Numbered from the stretch's first letter, positions 51,535 to 61,865 are shown. The stretch is DNA of 63,544 nucleotides from Colwellia psychrerythraea (GCA_002163005.1 MAAF01000036.1:1-63544), one strand, 5' to 3'. The notes: a model not told the origin generated them from the sequence alone. Program-made: numbers and translations.

Positions 51535-53878
51535 TGACCTTCTCGGCTGAGATATCTTTAAGCTCTTCATTGTAATCACGCATCATGTCTTTTTTCTTTT
51601 CTTTATAGAGATCAAAACGAGATTTTATAGGGCGTGCTGGCCAGTAGTTATTATTAATATTCACATCAGCAGTTTGCCACTTGGCATCTAGCGCAATTTT
51701 AGTGATTTCTTTATCACGAATTAATAGCTTGGATACATTTCTACTATTTTTACGCCAAATTTCAGCGGGAATATAAATATGTTCAGTTGTGCTATCCGCA
51801 TAAGTAATATCGAGTAAAATTGGCATGACTAAACCACCGTGATTAGAAAAATCAATGACATAGAAGTTGCTATCATTAGTTAATAGGTCCTGTTCCCAGA
51901 GATCTAACTCTTTGTGTTCTTCATTATATTTATTACGGTCGGCATTGGTGGCGGTAAACTCATCATGTTCATTGTAAAAATCTAATAACTCAGGTTTATC
52001 TTGAGTGCGAACCCATTGACCTTTATTGCGTATATCACTGATAAATTGAGGTTGTTCGTTGTCTAGTGCACGTTCCCAAGCTTCTTCCACATCAGGATTT
52101 TGACTATTTGGGCGATATAAATAGACATTATCTATAGCTAAATCAACGTGGTCAGTGGTGTAGAACCAACCACGCCAGAACCAATCTAAATCAACTGCTG
52201 AAGCATCTTCCATGGTGCGGAAAAAGTCAGCTGGCGTAGGACGTTTGAACTTCCAGCGTTGGGCATATTCTTTAAAAGCAAAGTCAAATAATTCACGACC
52301 CATGATAGTTTCACGCAAAATATTTAACGCTGTCGCAGGTTTTCCATAAGCGTTATTACCAAACTGTAAAATAGACTCTGAGTTCGTCATAATAGGTACT
52401 TGATTATTACTTTTCATGTAACTAGTGATCTTAGCTGCATGACCGCGACGAGATGGGTAACCTTCTTCCCAAGCTTGCTCTGCCAAGAATTGTAAAAAGG
52501 TATTTAATCCTTCATCCATCCAAGTCCACTGTCGCTCATCAGAGTTGACAATCATAGGGAAGTAATTATGACCGACTTCATGAATAATAACGCCAACTAA
52601 ACCGTATTTGGTACGGTGCGAATAGGTTTTTTCGCCAGTTTTTTTATCAAGTGTTGGTCTAGGGCCATTAAAGGTAATCATTGGGTATTCCATACCACCG
52701 ACAGGGCCGTTCACTGAAATAGAAACCGGATAAGGGTAATCAAAAGTATATTTACTGTATTGCTCCATCGTATGGATTATGGCTTCAGTTGAATATTTCT
52801 CCCAAAGCGGATTACCTTCGTTAGGGTAAAACGACATAGCCATAGTATCGCTATTACCTTGTTGATAACCTTGTGCGTCCCAGATAAATTTTCTGCTTGA
52901 AGCAAAGGCAAAGTCACGAACATTTTTGGCTTTGAAGTGCCATGTTTTTGTCTTATTACTCCGTGATTTTTCATTCGCTAAGGCTTCTGCAGGTGTAATG
53001 ATCAACACAGGTTTTTTAGCTTTTTTGGCTTGTTTTAAACGTTTTCGTTGAGCGTTAGTAAGTACTTTACTTCCATTTTGTAAGACCCCTGTAGCAGCAA
53101 CAATGTGATCGGCAGGCACGGTGATTTTTACATCGTAGTCACCAAACTCTAATGTGAACTCGCCATTACCCAAAAATTGTTTGTTTTGCCAGCCCATTGC
53201 ATCGTAATAAGCTGCAGCTCTTGGGAACCAACTAGCTATTTCATAGAGATAGTTATCATCTTCTTTGAAGTATTCATAACCGGAACGACCACCAAGCACT
53301 TTTTGCTCATGTAGTTGGTAATGCCAATTAATATTTATTTCGACACTTGCACCTGACTTTAATGGCTTAGGTAGATCAACACGCATCATAGTGCCATTGA
53401 TAACATAATGTAGCGCTTTACCATTACTTGCACTTACTTTGGTTATGCCATAACCACCATCGAAAGAAGGTGATTCAACCAAACCGCGAAAACTATCAAA
53501 AGTGACCTTCTTCTCGCTCGGCGCAGTACTTGTCAACTTGTAAGCTGAATCACGCTTCATGCGGTTTTGGTCTAGTTGTAGCCATAAATAGCGCAAGGTG
53601 TCAGGAGAGTTGTTTTGATAATCCATGACTTGCGCGCCGGTTAAACGCTGAGTTTTGTCATCAATGGTAATGGAAATGTCGTAATCAACTTGTTGCTGCC
53701 AATACTTATGACCTGGGGTACCAGAGGCGGCACGATAAATATTGGGTGTTGGTAAAACCTCATCTAATTGACGAAATTTATCGTCGAAGGCAGCTTTACT
53801 TGCTTGGCTATCGGCTGATAGTAAGCCAGAAAAAGCCAGTACTAGGCCAATTAAGGCTGTAGCGGTTGAATATTTCAT
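51524..53878 (-). CDS. M1-family zinc metallopeptidase (secreted)
   Basis: About 784 residues from ATG 53878 (MKYSTATALIGLVLAFSGLL signal peptide); the open frame extends to 53965. Gluzincin site GVIIHEVGHNYFPMIVNSDE (HExxH) with the third ligand Glu downstream in WMDEGLNTFLQ, plus the exopeptidase-type GGMEYPMITF motif (GGMEYP, equivalent of GAMEN). The C-terminal ~200 residues form a beta-rich domain. Periplasmic or exported aminopeptidase for peptide use. Operon with the DUF6702 gene. Confidence 0.9.
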   Translation of the reverse strand: MKYSTATALIGLVLAFSGLLSADSQASKAAFDDKFRQLDEVLPTPNIYRAASGTPGHKYWQQQVDYDISITIDDKTQRLTGAQVMDYQNNSPDTLRYLWLQLDQNRMKRDSAYKLTSTAPSEKKVTFDSFRGLVESPSFDGGYGITKVSASNGKALHYVINGTMMRVDLPKPLKSGASVEININWHYQLHEQKVLGGRSGYEYFKEDDNYLYEIASWFPRAAAYYDAMGWQNKQFLGNGEFTLEFGDYDVKITVPADHIVAATGVLQNGSKVLTNAQRKRLKQAKKAKKPVLIITPAEALANEKSRSNKTKTWHFKAKNVRDFAFASSRKFIWDAQGYQQGNSDTMAMSFYPNEGNPLWEKYSTEAIIHTMEQYSKYTFDYPYPVSISVNGPVGGMEYPMITFNGPRPTLDKKTGEKTYSHRTKYGLVGVIIHEVGHNYFPMIVNSDERQWTWMDEGLNTFLQFLAEQAWEEGYPSRRGHAAKITSYMKSNNQVPIMTNSESILQFGNNAYGKPATALNILRETIMGRELFDFAFKEYAQRWKFKRPTPADFFRTMEDASAVDLDWFWRGWFYTTDHVDLAIDNVYLYRPNSQNPDVEEAWERALDNEQPQFISDIRNKGQWVRTQDKPELLDFYNEHDEFTATNADRNKYNEEHKELDLWEQDLLTNDSNFYVIDFSNHGGLVMPILLDITYADSTTEHIYIPAEIWRKNSRNVSKLLIRDKEITKIALDAKWQTADVNINNNYWPARPIKSRFDLYKEKKKDMMRDYNEELKDISAEKVNDK

Positions 53879-54051
53879 AATTTTCCAAAGTAGAGGGGAA
53901 CGCGTTTTTAACGTTTTTATAGAATGTATACAATATTTAATACTGATCTGAAGTTTATAGCACAATCAGAAACACCATGTTATTTACAAGATGAAAATTT
54001 GCGATAGAAAGCAGTATTAATAAGATTAACGGTGGGATTACTTAATTGAAA

Positions 54052-54492
54052 TTAAACGCTATTACAATTTTTACAACGACCATGTGCTTCAACTATTTGA
54101 TGACTGATGGTAAAGCCATTAGCATCGGCCATTGTGCGTAAAGCTAAATCAAAGTTATTAGATTGTATTTCTTCAACATGACCACATTCATCGCAAATTA
54201 ATAGTTGCACAGGGTGATCACATTCACCGAAATGGTGACACATAATAAAGGCATTAATAGATTCTATTTTATGAACAAAACCCTGTTTAGATAAAAAATC
54301 TAAAGCACGATAAATGGTAGCAGGCTTAGCAGCAGCATCTAATTCTTTCAGTTCAGCTAATAAATCATAAGCGCCAACGGCTCCTTTACGATTAGCTAAC
54401 AATAAAAAAACTTGCTCTCTTACTTTAGTAAAGCGAGCGCCTTTTTTTTTGCAAACGAGTTGTGCTTGTTGTAATAAAGATTCTGCCGTCAT
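54052..54492 (-). CDS. zur: zinc uptake regulator Zur
   Basis: 146 residues, Fur family. Winged helix with PATIYRALDFLSKQGFVHKI, sensory His/Cys cluster CHHFGECDH, structural zinc pairs CDECGH and CKNC. The CHHFGE block distinguishes Zur from Fur. Represses zinc import genes when zinc is sufficient. The window holds one convincing Zur-type box, at 37945-37964 before the MerC-like gene. It lies 86-bp-scale downstream of an unrelated gene and is monocistronic. Confidence 0.93.
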   Translation of the reverse strand: MTAESLLQQAQLVCKKKGARFTKVREQVFLLLANRKGAVGAYDLLAELKELDAAAKPATIYRALDFLSKQGFVHKIESINAFIMCHHFGECDHPVQLLICDECGHVEEIQSNNFDLALRTMADANGFTISHQIVEAHGRCKNCNSV

Positions 54493-54736
54493 GGTGCTAT
54501 TCGGTTATGTTTTGTCTAAGAATGGATAAGTTTCCAGTGTATCATAGCTGATTATCAGCGCGTAAGTATTTTTAGCTAACTCAACAGTCCCTTGTTAATT
54601 AAGCAACTCGTTAGGATTGTTAAGGCAGTTTTGTACTCGTTACCTCTTTAAGTCGGTAATATGCACCGTAAGTATAAAGTGGCAGATATAAACCATTCGC
54701 CAGTTATTTCCTTACATTAAAATGAGGTTTTCTTGC

Positions 54737-54756
54737 AAAAGACAGCGCTGTCTTTT
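54737..54756. promoter_or_regulatory. NagR-type operator upstream of nagX
   Basis: AAAAGACAGCGCTGTCTTTT is a perfect 20-bp palindrome 35 bases before the nagX ATG. Its GACAGCGCTGTC core matches the N-acetylglucosamine repressor NagR (LacI family) site known from Alteromonadales. Confidence 0.75.
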
Positions 54757-54791
54757 ATTATGCCTACAACAAATTCTGCTAGGAAATTAAC

Positions 54792-55868
54792 ATGACTCGT
54801 TATCTCGCGCTCGATGCTTTTAGAGGCATTACTATAGCTTTAATGATTTTAGTGAATACGCCTGGAACATGGTCAGACGTCTATGCCCCCTTATTACATG
54901 CAGAATGGAATGGCGCAACGCCAACAGATTTGGTTTTCCCATTTTTCTTATTTATTATTGGCTCTGCCATGTTTTTCTCCTTCAAGAAAAGTAATTTCAC
55001 TGCTAGCCCCGAGCAATTTAGGAAAATAATTAAACGTGGTTTTACCCTATTTTTTATTGGCTTTATGTTAAACATTATTCCATTCACTGTTAACGCTGAA
55101 GATTGGCGGATTATGGGGATTTTACAACGAATAGGTATTGCTTACGCAGTAGCAGCTTGTTTAGTATTGACGCTCAATCGAAGAGGGATTTTTATTGCGT
55201 CAGCTGCCATTTTATTAGCCTATTGGGCGTTACTTCTTAGCGTAGGAGAAGGCGCTTTAACCATTGATGGTAATATTATTCGTCAGCTTGATTTAGCGGT
55301 GTTTGGTGCTAATCATATGTATACTATGCGAGGTGTCTCTTTTGAACCTGAGGGATTATTAAGTACCATTCCAGCAGTAGTGAATATGCTACTTGGCTTT
55401 GAATTAACACGTTATTTAACCAGTATTGAAGATAAGAAAAGTAGTGTTATCAAGTTAACACTTATTGGCGGATTAGCCATAGGACTTGGTGTACTATGGC
55501 ATGTGGTTTTGCCCATTAATAAATCGTTATGGACCCCGTCTTATGTCATTTATAGCACAGGCTTTGCTTGTTTATTACTTGCGGCATTCATTTGGTTAAT
55601 TGACATAATGGAACAAGTAAAACTGGCAGAGCCTCTGCTTGTTTATGGTACTAACCCATTATTTGTCTATGTGTTGTCCTTTTTAGTGGTAACCCTGTAT
55701 TTGAATATTAATATGGGTGATACTTCCATGTATGCTTGGTTATATAACCAGCTTAGCGGTGTGTTTTATCCGAAATTAGCTTCTTTTATTTTTGCTTTCT
55801 CACACGAGGTACTTTTCTGGTTTGTCTCATTGAAACTGTATCAACGAAAAATATTTATCAAAATATAA
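54792..55868 (+). CDS. nagX: NagX-like inner membrane protein (heparan-alpha-glucosaminide acetyltransferase-type, COG4299)
   Basis: 358 residues with about 10-11 hydrophobic helices. Family start RYLALDAFRGITIALMILVN, then HAEWNGATPTDLVFPFFLFI (conserved catalytic-type His and Asp), GILQRIGIAYA and VYGTNPLFVYVLSF. In chitin-degrading marine bacteria nagX belongs to the NagR regulon for N-acetylglucosamine use, and a NagR-type palindrome stands upstream here. It probably handles chitin-derived sugars at the inner membrane; transport versus acetyl transfer is not settled. AGGAAATTAAC precedes the ATG. No other nag genes are in the window. Confidence 0.85.
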   Translation: MTRYLALDAFRGITIALMILVNTPGTWSDVYAPLLHAEWNGATPTDLVFPFFLFIIGSAMFFSFKKSNFTASPEQFRKIIKRGFTLFFIGFMLNIIPFTVNAEDWRIMGILQRIGIAYAVAACLVLTLNRRGIFIASAAILLAYWALLLSVGEGALTIDGNIIRQLDLAVFGANHMYTMRGVSFEPEGLLSTIPAVVNMLLGFELTRYLTSIEDKKSSVIKLTLIGGLAIGLGVLWHVVLPINKSLWTPSYVIYSTGFACLLLAAFIWLIDIMEQVKLAEPLLVYGTNPLFVYVLSFLVVTLYLNINMGDTSMYAWLYNQLSGVFYPKLASFIFAFSHEVLFWFVSLKLYQRKIFIKI

Positions 55869-56009
55869 TGGCAATATTTCAGTCCTTAATTTTAATAGCG
55901 CCCTTTTAATTATGGACTGAAAAAACTGTCAAAAAAACCTTATTTTTGCTATGCTTACCCCATGGTTTTAAATTATAAACCATCTTAAAATAAGGAATGT
56001 TTTTTACGA

Positions 56010-57365
56010 GTGAATAAAACTAAACTCAGCCAAGATGAAAACTTGTCCTTTAAAGTTAGCCATCAGTTATTACCGCAAGATTATCAACGTATTGATCTGT
56101 ACTTCTCACTGCCGGTTGAAATGGGTATTAACCCCAGTACCCTTAATGAAGAAGAGTTTTTCTATTCTAATATCAAAAACCATAGTGCTTACTATGCAGA
56201 TCAACTACACCTGCCTTTAGTAAGAAGTCGTTTTATCAGCCAAAAAAAAGGTGAACAAAGTGATTATCGGTTAAATCTTAATTTGTACTCCTATCAAGTT
56301 AAAAAAGCACTTGATGCTGATATCAAGCAAACACTAAAGCTAAAGGAGGCAGAGGAGTTTTATCCCGCGGCGGTTGAATTGGCAGAGCAAACTCTTTCAC
56401 TGACTAAAAAGTTAAGGCGCTATACGCCTTCTGATAAGAAGTTTAATTCCTTTTTTGAAAATGCGGATAATTACTTAAGCTGGCACATAGAGCAATCTTT
56501 CTTAAAATTACTGACAAAGGGGCCGAAAAGCTCGGAGTTCACTGTTGAAAGAGAACTACTTTTAGGTCTATGTCGAAGTGAAAATGATTATCGCATTGAA
56601 AATAAATATAACTCACAAGTCACCCTTGACGATGCTAATCGAATTACTAACAAAATGCGTTTGTTACAAAGGTTAATAGAATACGGTGTGGTCTTTCAGC
56701 GGAAAACTCGGTATTTAAATGTTAATTTAAAACGGTTTGTGCGTGGTGTTGTTACTGCTGTTATTATGGCTTTTGTTATGTTGTTAGTGCTTAATGCCCG
56801 AACAAACTTTACCGAAGTAACCGTTGCTTTAGTGGCCTTCTTGGGGCTTATTTACGGTTTACGAGAAACCTTTAAAGAAGACTTAACCAGTCTTATTTGG
56901 CGCAAGATTCAAAAAGGTCGACCAAAGTGGCAAAACCTATTTACGCATAGTGTTACTAAAAAACGCATTTTGAGCCAAATTTTGTGGTTAGAATACATAA
57001 GTACTAAAGATTTACCTAAATCTGTTAATTCATTGTTTCAGCAACGTAGGCAACAAAATAAGCAAGCTGCACAATTATTACACTTTCGCTGTGACAATAA
57101 GGTTATGGCTAAAGAGTTTTTACCTGGTTACGATGAAATTCAGCAACAAATATTCTTCAACTTAACCCCTTTTGTCCGTTTTTTGAAAAAAGGAGCTGGC
57201 CGATTATATAGCCTAGAAGGACAAAAAATTTCAAGCCAAGGCGTAGAGCAGCGTTATCAAATTAATCTTATTTTACGTCATTTCTGTAAAGGTGAAGAAT
57301 CATTACAACGTTTTAAAATCACTTTGAACCGTTCAGAAATAGTCAATATTGAACCAATAAAATAG
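56010..57365 (+). CDS. hypothetical protein with two membrane helices
   Basis: 451 residues from GTG 56010. A charged N-terminal domain (DENLSFKVSHQLLPQDYQRI, LYFSLPVEMGINPSTL) of about 245 residues is followed by two adjacent membrane helices (VVTAVIMAFVMLLVLNARTN and VTVALVAFLGLIYGL). A second soluble domain with FKEDLTSLIWRKIQKGRPKW and a beta-rich end follows. Both soluble parts should face the cytoplasm. No family recognised. Stands alone before the rpsF operon. Confidence 0.65.
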   Translation: MNKTKLSQDENLSFKVSHQLLPQDYQRIDLYFSLPVEMGINPSTLNEEEFFYSNIKNHSAYYADQLHLPLVRSRFISQKKGEQSDYRLNLNLYSYQVKKALDADIKQTLKLKEAEEFYPAAVELAEQTLSLTKKLRRYTPSDKKFNSFFENADNYLSWHIEQSFLKLLTKGPKSSEFTVERELLLGLCRSENDYRIENKYNSQVTLDDANRITNKMRLLQRLIEYGVVFQRKTRYLNVNLKRFVRGVVTAVIMAFVMLLVLNARTNFTEVTVALVAFLGLIYGLRETFKEDLTSLIWRKIQKGRPKWQNLFTHSVTKKRILSQILWLEYISTKDLPKSVNSLFQQRRQQNKQAAQLLHFRCDNKVMAKEFLPGYDEIQQQIFFNLTPFVRFLKKGAGRLYSLEGQKISSQGVEQRYQINLILRHFCKGEESLQRFKITLNRSEIVNIEPIK

Positions 57366-57489
57366 CGGCACAGCTAGAGTGCAGTGTATTGTTTTCTAGG
57401 TAAGTCAGCATCACCTAGTAATCGCTTGCTTTTACTGAGCGTTTTCCCTACAATACGCCTCCTTAATTCAGCCTAAACTTTTGTTCCTT

Positions 57490-57525
57490 GTCTCAACTGG
57501 TGTTGGCTGTGCCAGATTATGAGAC
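57490..57525 (+). promoter_or_regulatory. probable S6:S18-binding leader of the rpsF operon
   Basis: GTCTCA pairs with TGAGAC and the inner CTGG with CCAG around TGTTGGCTGTG, immediately upstream of ACAACCGTAAGGAG and the rpsF ATG. The unpaired CCG followed by the ribosome site and the hairpin are the hallmarks of the r-protein S6:S18 autoregulatory RNA. Fit to the full motif was judged by eye. Confidence 0.6.
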
Positions 57526-57546
57526 TACAACCGTAAGGAGCTCGTA

Positions 57547-57978
57547 ATGCGTCATTACGAAATCGTATTTATGGTTCACCCTGATCAGAGTGAACAAGTG
57601 TCTGGTATGATCCAGCGCTACACAGACTTGATCAATGCTGCTGAAGGCAAAATCCACCGTCTAGAAGACTGGGGCCGTCGTCAATTAGCATACCCAATCA
57701 ATAAACTACATAAAGCACACTATGTTCTTATGAACATTGAAGCGCCACAAGTCGTTATTGATGAGCTTGAAACTGCTTTCCGTTATAACGATGTTGTTAT
57801 TCGTAACATGATCATGCGCACTAAAGACGCGGTAACTGAAGCATCGCCAATGGCTGCTGCTAAAGAAGAGCGTCGTGACGATCGCCGCGAAGTTAAGAAA
57901 GATGTTGCTGTTGCGCCAGTTGAAGCTAAAGAAATCTCTACTGAAGAGAAATCTGAAGAAGCTGCTAGCGAAGAATAA
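57547..57978 (+). CDS. rpsF: 30S ribosomal protein S6
   Basis: 143 residues. [40 protein letters not shown] and [12 protein letters not shown] are the family blocks. The C-terminal tail is longer than average, rich in Glu, Lys and Ala, where Glu ligation by RimK can occur. AAGGAG six bases upstream. First gene of rpsF-priB-rpsR-rplI. Confidence 0.98.
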   Translation: MRHYEIVFMVHPDQSEQVSGMIQRYTDLINAAEGKIHRLEDWGRRQLAYPINKLHKAHYVLMNIEAPQVVIDELETAFRYNDVVIRNMIMRTKDAVTEASPMAAAKEERRDDRREVKKDVAVAPVEAKEISTEEKSEEAASEE

Positions 57979-57985
57979 GTAATTT

Positions 57986-58300
57986 GTGATTGTCTCGCAA
58001 GAGAATTGCCTCGTGTTGATAGGTGAGGTGGTGAGAGCCCCTAAACAATCAACCAGCCCTGCAGGTATTAGTCATAGTCAGTTTTCAATAGACCATAAGT
58101 CTATACAAAATGAAGCTGGTATGAATCGACAAGCATTTGTTCGAATACAAGTAGTTGCTACAGGTGATTTATCACACTTAACTCGTGAATTAATTGCGGG
58201 GAATGTAATAAAAGTGACAGGTTTTATAAATCGTCACGAATCTAGAAACGGTAATCCGCTTTTAGCATTACATGCTCAGCAAATTGAAATGATTAATTAG
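57986..58300 (+). CDS. priB: primosomal replication protein N, PriB
   Basis: 104 residues from GTG 57986, seven bases after rpsF. Single OB fold related to SSB: NCLVLIGEVVRAPKQSTSPA, GISHSQFSIDHKSIQNEAGM, and VTGFINRHESRNGNPLLALH. Length and position between rpsF and rpsR match enteric PriB, which helps PriA restart stalled forks. Confidence 0.94.
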   Translation: MIVSQENCLVLIGEVVRAPKQSTSPAGISHSQFSIDHKSIQNEAGMNRQAFVRIQVVATGDLSHLTRELIAGNVIKVTGFINRHESRNGNPLLALHAQQIEMIN

Positions 58301-58353
58301 GCTTTATTTACTAACAAAATAGTTAACTAAATGAAACCATATTGGAGAACTCC

Positions 58354-58581
58354 ATGTCTCGTTTTTTTAGACGTCGTAAGTTTTGCCGCTTCACAGCGGA
58401 AGGCGCAACATCTATCGATTATAAAGATATTGCAACTTTAAAAAATTATATCACTGAAAGTGGTAAAATTGTTCCTAGCCGTATCACTGGTACTGCTGCT
58501 AAATATCAACGTCAATTAACTCGTGCGATCAAACGCGCTCGTTACTTGTCATTGTTACCATACACCGACTTACATAAGTAA
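58354..58581 (+). CDS. rpsR: 30S ribosomal protein S18
   Basis: 75 residues from ATG 58354 ([17 protein letters not shown]), with TTGGAGAA as ribosome site; the frame opens 12 bases earlier at a TTG that is part of this [22 protein letters not shown] and the basic [16 protein letters not shown] end are typical. Confidence 0.98.
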   Translation: MSRFFRRRKFCRFTAEGATSIDYKDIATLKNYITESGKIVPSRITGTAAKYQRQLTRAIKRARYLSLLPYTDLHK

Positions 58582-58598
58582 GCTAATAGGGGTTTAAA

Positions 58599-59051
58599 AT
58601 GGAAGTAATACTTCTTGATAAAATCGCCAAATTAGGCGGCCTTGGTGACAAGGTATCTGTTAAATCAGGTTATGCACGTAACTACTTATTACCACAAGGT
58701 AAAGCAGTATTTGCATCAGAAGCTAACGTTGAGCACTTTGAAGCTCGTCGTGCTGACATCGAAGCTAAATTAGCTGACGTATTAGCAACAGCTGAAGCTC
58801 GTGCAGCGAAAATTGTTGAGCTAGTTGAAGTTACTATCGCATCAAAATCTGGTGACGAAGGTAAATTATTTGGCTCTATTGGTACTCGTGATATCGCTGA
58901 TGCGATCACTGAAGCTGGCGTTGAAGTAACGAAAGCTGAAGTACGTTTACCATTAGGTGCTATCCGCGAAACAGGTGAATTCGAAATCGCTATTCACTTA
59001 CACCACGATGTTGATACTAGTATCAAAGTTGTAGTTATCGCTGAAGCATAA
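58599..59051 (+). CDS. rplI: 50S ribosomal protein L9
   Basis: 150 residues. N-terminal domain [34 protein letters not shown] with the 23S-binding basic patch, then the long helix (residues 45-80, [17 protein letters not shown]) and the C-terminal domain [15 protein letters not shown]. Last gene of the operon. Confidence 0.97.
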   Translation: MEVILLDKIAKLGGLGDKVSVKSGYARNYLLPQGKAVFASEANVEHFEARRADIEAKLADVLATAEARAAKIVELVEVTIASKSGDEGKLFGSIGTRDIADAITEAGVEVTKAEVRLPLGAIRETGEFEIAIHLHHDVDTSIKVVVIAEA

Positions 59052-59084
59052 TTTATAACTAAGCATTTGCTTAGCTTATAAAAC

Positions 59085-59121
59085 AAAATACCGCACTCTC
59101 ATTGAGACTGCGGTATTTTTT
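59085..59121 (+). terminator. terminator of the rpsF operon
   Basis: AAATACCGCA and TGCGGTATTT form a 10-bp stem extended by TCTC/GAGA inside, followed by TTTTTT. Confidence 0.92.
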
Positions 59122-59307
59122 TATGGCTATTGTTTAGTTGCTCGATGAATACTGTTAATTATTAGTCTTAACAAAGATGAGACCTTCTGTTTATTAAGGG
59201 GAAGGGAATTACGACGAAAAAATCTATAAGAGTAAGGCATTTGATTGAGTAATAGTTCGCTATTCCGAATGAACATAACGAAGCTATTGGGAATTTTAAC
59301 GAGTAAT

Positions 59308-60507
59308 TTACCAAGCAGATCCTGCTTGGATGTAAAAGACCGTATCTTCTGGACCTTTGGCGATATCTACACCCATCTTAAAGCCATATCGACGTGCAAT
59401 TAAATATCTAAATCCTGCCCCTTTACTGACTCTACTAGGGCTACCTGAAAACTCAGAAAATTCATTGGTGGCTTTACCTATGCCGGCGAAGGCATTCACT
59501 TCCCAACGAAAGTTGATTTTATAAATCAATTCAAGCTCTGACATAGCAACAGATTGACCTTGATACCTGGCGGCTGGAATACCGCGCATGCTGATGCTTG
59601 GTGTGGCATAGGGTGGTAAAAAGGTATCGCTATTGGCATAATTGGCTTCGACCCTAAATGCTGTGCGCCAGTGCTTAGATAGCTTGAAGTAATGTAATGC
59701 TGTTAGCTCAGTTAAATGATAATCGACATCAGAGCCTATAGACTCATCAAACCATAGGTAATTTAATTCATACTTCAAGCCATTGGTTGGCGAAAAGAAA
59801 TTATCTCTTGAGTCGTACTCTAGGGTAATACCGGCACCTGAGGTGGTGATATTTCTTGTCAGTAAATTGGTTAATGCTTCTTGCCATTCGGGAGGAAGAT
59901 TCCCGACTAAGTCGTTAATATTAGCTGGAGATATTTGCGCATCAATATAGCGCTGAGTTGGACCTAAGTAAAAATTGCTATCAGCAAGTTTAAACTTTAA
60001 TTTTTGCATGATCATTGTTGCTTGGGTTTTTATTTCTATTGGTTTCTCGAATGTAATGTCGCCAAAGCCATGAAAATCAAGGTTAACATCACCGTAACCA
60101 CCTGCGCCCATATAACGAATTCTTCCCTTGTTAAAAAATCCAAGGTGACCACCACCGGCCAAATAAGAATCGTTACCTGTATAGACACCAAACGCTACCG
60201 ATACGCTGGGAGGCAGCAAACTGTGCGCAGCTTTATCATTGTTTTCATCTTGCATGGCTTTTAAGCGCGATGCTTGTTCTTCTTCAGATTCATGAAAAAA
60301 CAAACCCATCATGCCTAAGCCCCCATCTACAGCAGGGTCAGTAATGATGATAGGCACAGGTAAAAAACCATAAGCATTTTCTGAAAGGTAACGTGAGGCA
60401 TCAAAGTTGCCATCAAGTTTATCGGTAAAAATCTCTGAAGCTGCAAAAGCACTGGATGAACAAAGGAATATTAAAATAGGCGCGACGATTTTTTTTAAAA
60501 GGGTCAT
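59308..60507 (-). CDS. BamA/TamA-family outer membrane barrel protein
   Basis: 399 residues. Signal peptide ends CSSSAFAA. After a ~90-residue N-terminal part, the sequence is a 12-16-strand barrel with the Omp85 C-terminal signature: LEYDSRDNFFSPTNGLKYEL, then SMRGIPAARYQGQSVAMSEL (the R-G motif of loop 6) and GAGFRYLIARRYGFKMGVD, ending in an aromatic residue (GSAW). No POTRA repeats are visible, so it resembles short solitary surface-antigen (D15) proteins rather than BamA. Monocistronic. Confidence 0.82.
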   Translation of the reverse strand: MTLLKKIVAPILIFLCSSSAFAASEIFTDKLDGNFDASRYLSENAYGFLPVPIIITDPAVDGGLGMMGLFFHESEEEQASRLKAMQDENNDKAAHSLLPPSVSVAFGVYTGNDSYLAGGGHLGFFNKGRIRYMGAGGYGDVNLDFHGFGDITFEKPIEIKTQATMIMQKLKFKLADSNFYLGPTQRYIDAQISPANINDLVGNLPPEWQEALTNLLTRNITTSGAGITLEYDSRDNFFSPTNGLKYELNYLWFDESIGSDVDYHLTELTALHYFKLSKHWRTAFRVEANYANSDTFLPPYATPSISMRGIPAARYQGQSVAMSELELIYKINFRWEVNAFAGIGKATNEFSEFSGSPSRVSKGAGFRYLIARRYGFKMGVDIAKGPEDTVFYIQAGSAW

Positions 60508-60615
60508 GATCTACTCATTGAAAGTATTAGCGATAATCCCCGATTTTAAAACAGGGCTATATGCTTATTATTACAATAATATTCTACTAGAAACTAATGA
60601 TTGGCAAGGGATGAA

Positions 60616-61545
60616 TTATAAAGTATGTTGCACTATTTTATCTTTTAACCATTGATGAGCAGCACTATTTAAGGTGCGCTGATGTTGTAGGAGAAATAGC
60701 TCTACCATATTACTCTCTGTTTGCTCGAATTGATAAACACTGACTAATTCGTCTTTATAAGCAGAGGAATGAACAAAAAAACTGGGAGCGATAACTAAGG
60801 TGTCTGATGATTTTAATAACTCAACCAGAATACTTAATTGACTCGTTTTTAATTGTATATTACGTTTGAAACCCTGCTTGAGCAGAATACTATCAATAGG
60901 GTTGGTAAAAATAGCGCCAGAGTCTTCATTTACATTTAATTCAAGAAAGCGATAAGTTAGGCAGTCAGCTAGTTCAACTTTATGTTGTGCCGCGAGAGGA
61001 TGAGTTTTTCTCGCAAAAACTGATAATGATAATTTGCCTAAAGAAGTGGCGATAAAGGCTGCATCGTTTGGCCTTTCAACATGAATAGCAAAATCTAGAA
61101 AACCTGATTCAAGTGATTTATTTGAGCTCATCTTTGCCGAGTATTCAGATAGTTGCACCGCGGGCGCCTCATCATTTATAACTTGTACTAGCGGTAAAAA
61201 AATAGCATGGCTGGTCAGCGATGGTAGCGAGATAGAGAAATGTTTATCACAAGTATGAGGTGAAAAATCGTCATCATGCAATATCGATTCAAGCTTTTGT
61301 AATAAATCTGGCAATAAAACTTCAATATTTTGTGCTTTTTCCGTCGGCACTATACCTGATGCCGTGCGATGAAAGAGCGGGTCATCAAAAAGCTCCCTTA
61401 AGCGCTGCAAGGTTCTGCTCATGGCCGATTGTGATAAATAAAGCTGTTCAGCAGCTCGAGTGACATTTTTTTCTTTTAATAACACACTAAGTGATACTAA
61501 TAAATTAAGGTCTACTCGTGCTAATTTCTGCTCTAATAAAGCCAT
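60616..61545 (-). CDS. LysR-family transcriptional regulator 1
   Basis: 309 residues. N-terminal winged HTH: LNLLVSLSVLLKEKNVTRAA, EQLYLSQSAMSRTLQRLREL, FDDPLFHRTASGIVPTEKA. The remainder is the periplasmic-binding-like effector domain. It follows the barrel gene on the same strand at about 108 bp. Neighbours do not reveal its targets or effector. Confidence 0.88.
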   Translation of the reverse strand: MALLEQKLARVDLNLLVSLSVLLKEKNVTRAAEQLYLSQSAMSRTLQRLRELFDDPLFHRTASGIVPTEKAQNIEVLLPDLLQKLESILHDDDFSPHTCDKHFSISLPSLTSHAIFLPLVQVINDEAPAVQLSEYSAKMSSNKSLESGFLDFAIHVERPNDAAFIATSLGKLSLSVFARKTHPLAAQHKVELADCLTYRFLELNVNEDSGAIFTNPIDSILLKQGFKRNIQLKTSQLSILVELLKSSDTLVIAPSFFVHSSAYKDELVSVYQFEQTESNMVELFLLQHQRTLNSAAHQWLKDKIVQHTL

Positions 61546-61865
61546 CTTTTACCTACCAATTACCCTGCGATGATTGAGTATACATCACTTTATTAATTAT
61601 GCGTATTGAGCATATCTATCACGGCAATGGGTTTGTTCGACACATAAGTCAATGGTCTCATCCTTTTTGATTAGTGATCTGTAGGTCGATATAAATAGCG
61701 AGATCAGCGTCAGAGAATGAGGATTAAACATTTGAGCGGTAAACACTCTGATTTTGGAGCATTAACGATATTAAAACCGATATTTAATTCGACTTAATGG
61801 GTGAAATAAAACTCGTTCGGTTCATGAACGAATTAATTGATTCGTTGTAGTTAAAATAATAATAC
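61546..61865. other. intergenic region between the two LysR genes
   Basis: 320 bp with no gene. TTCGGTTCATGAACGAA (61816-61832) is an imperfect palindrome centred on GTTCATGAAC and could be an operator; nothing else stands out. Confidence 0.35.
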
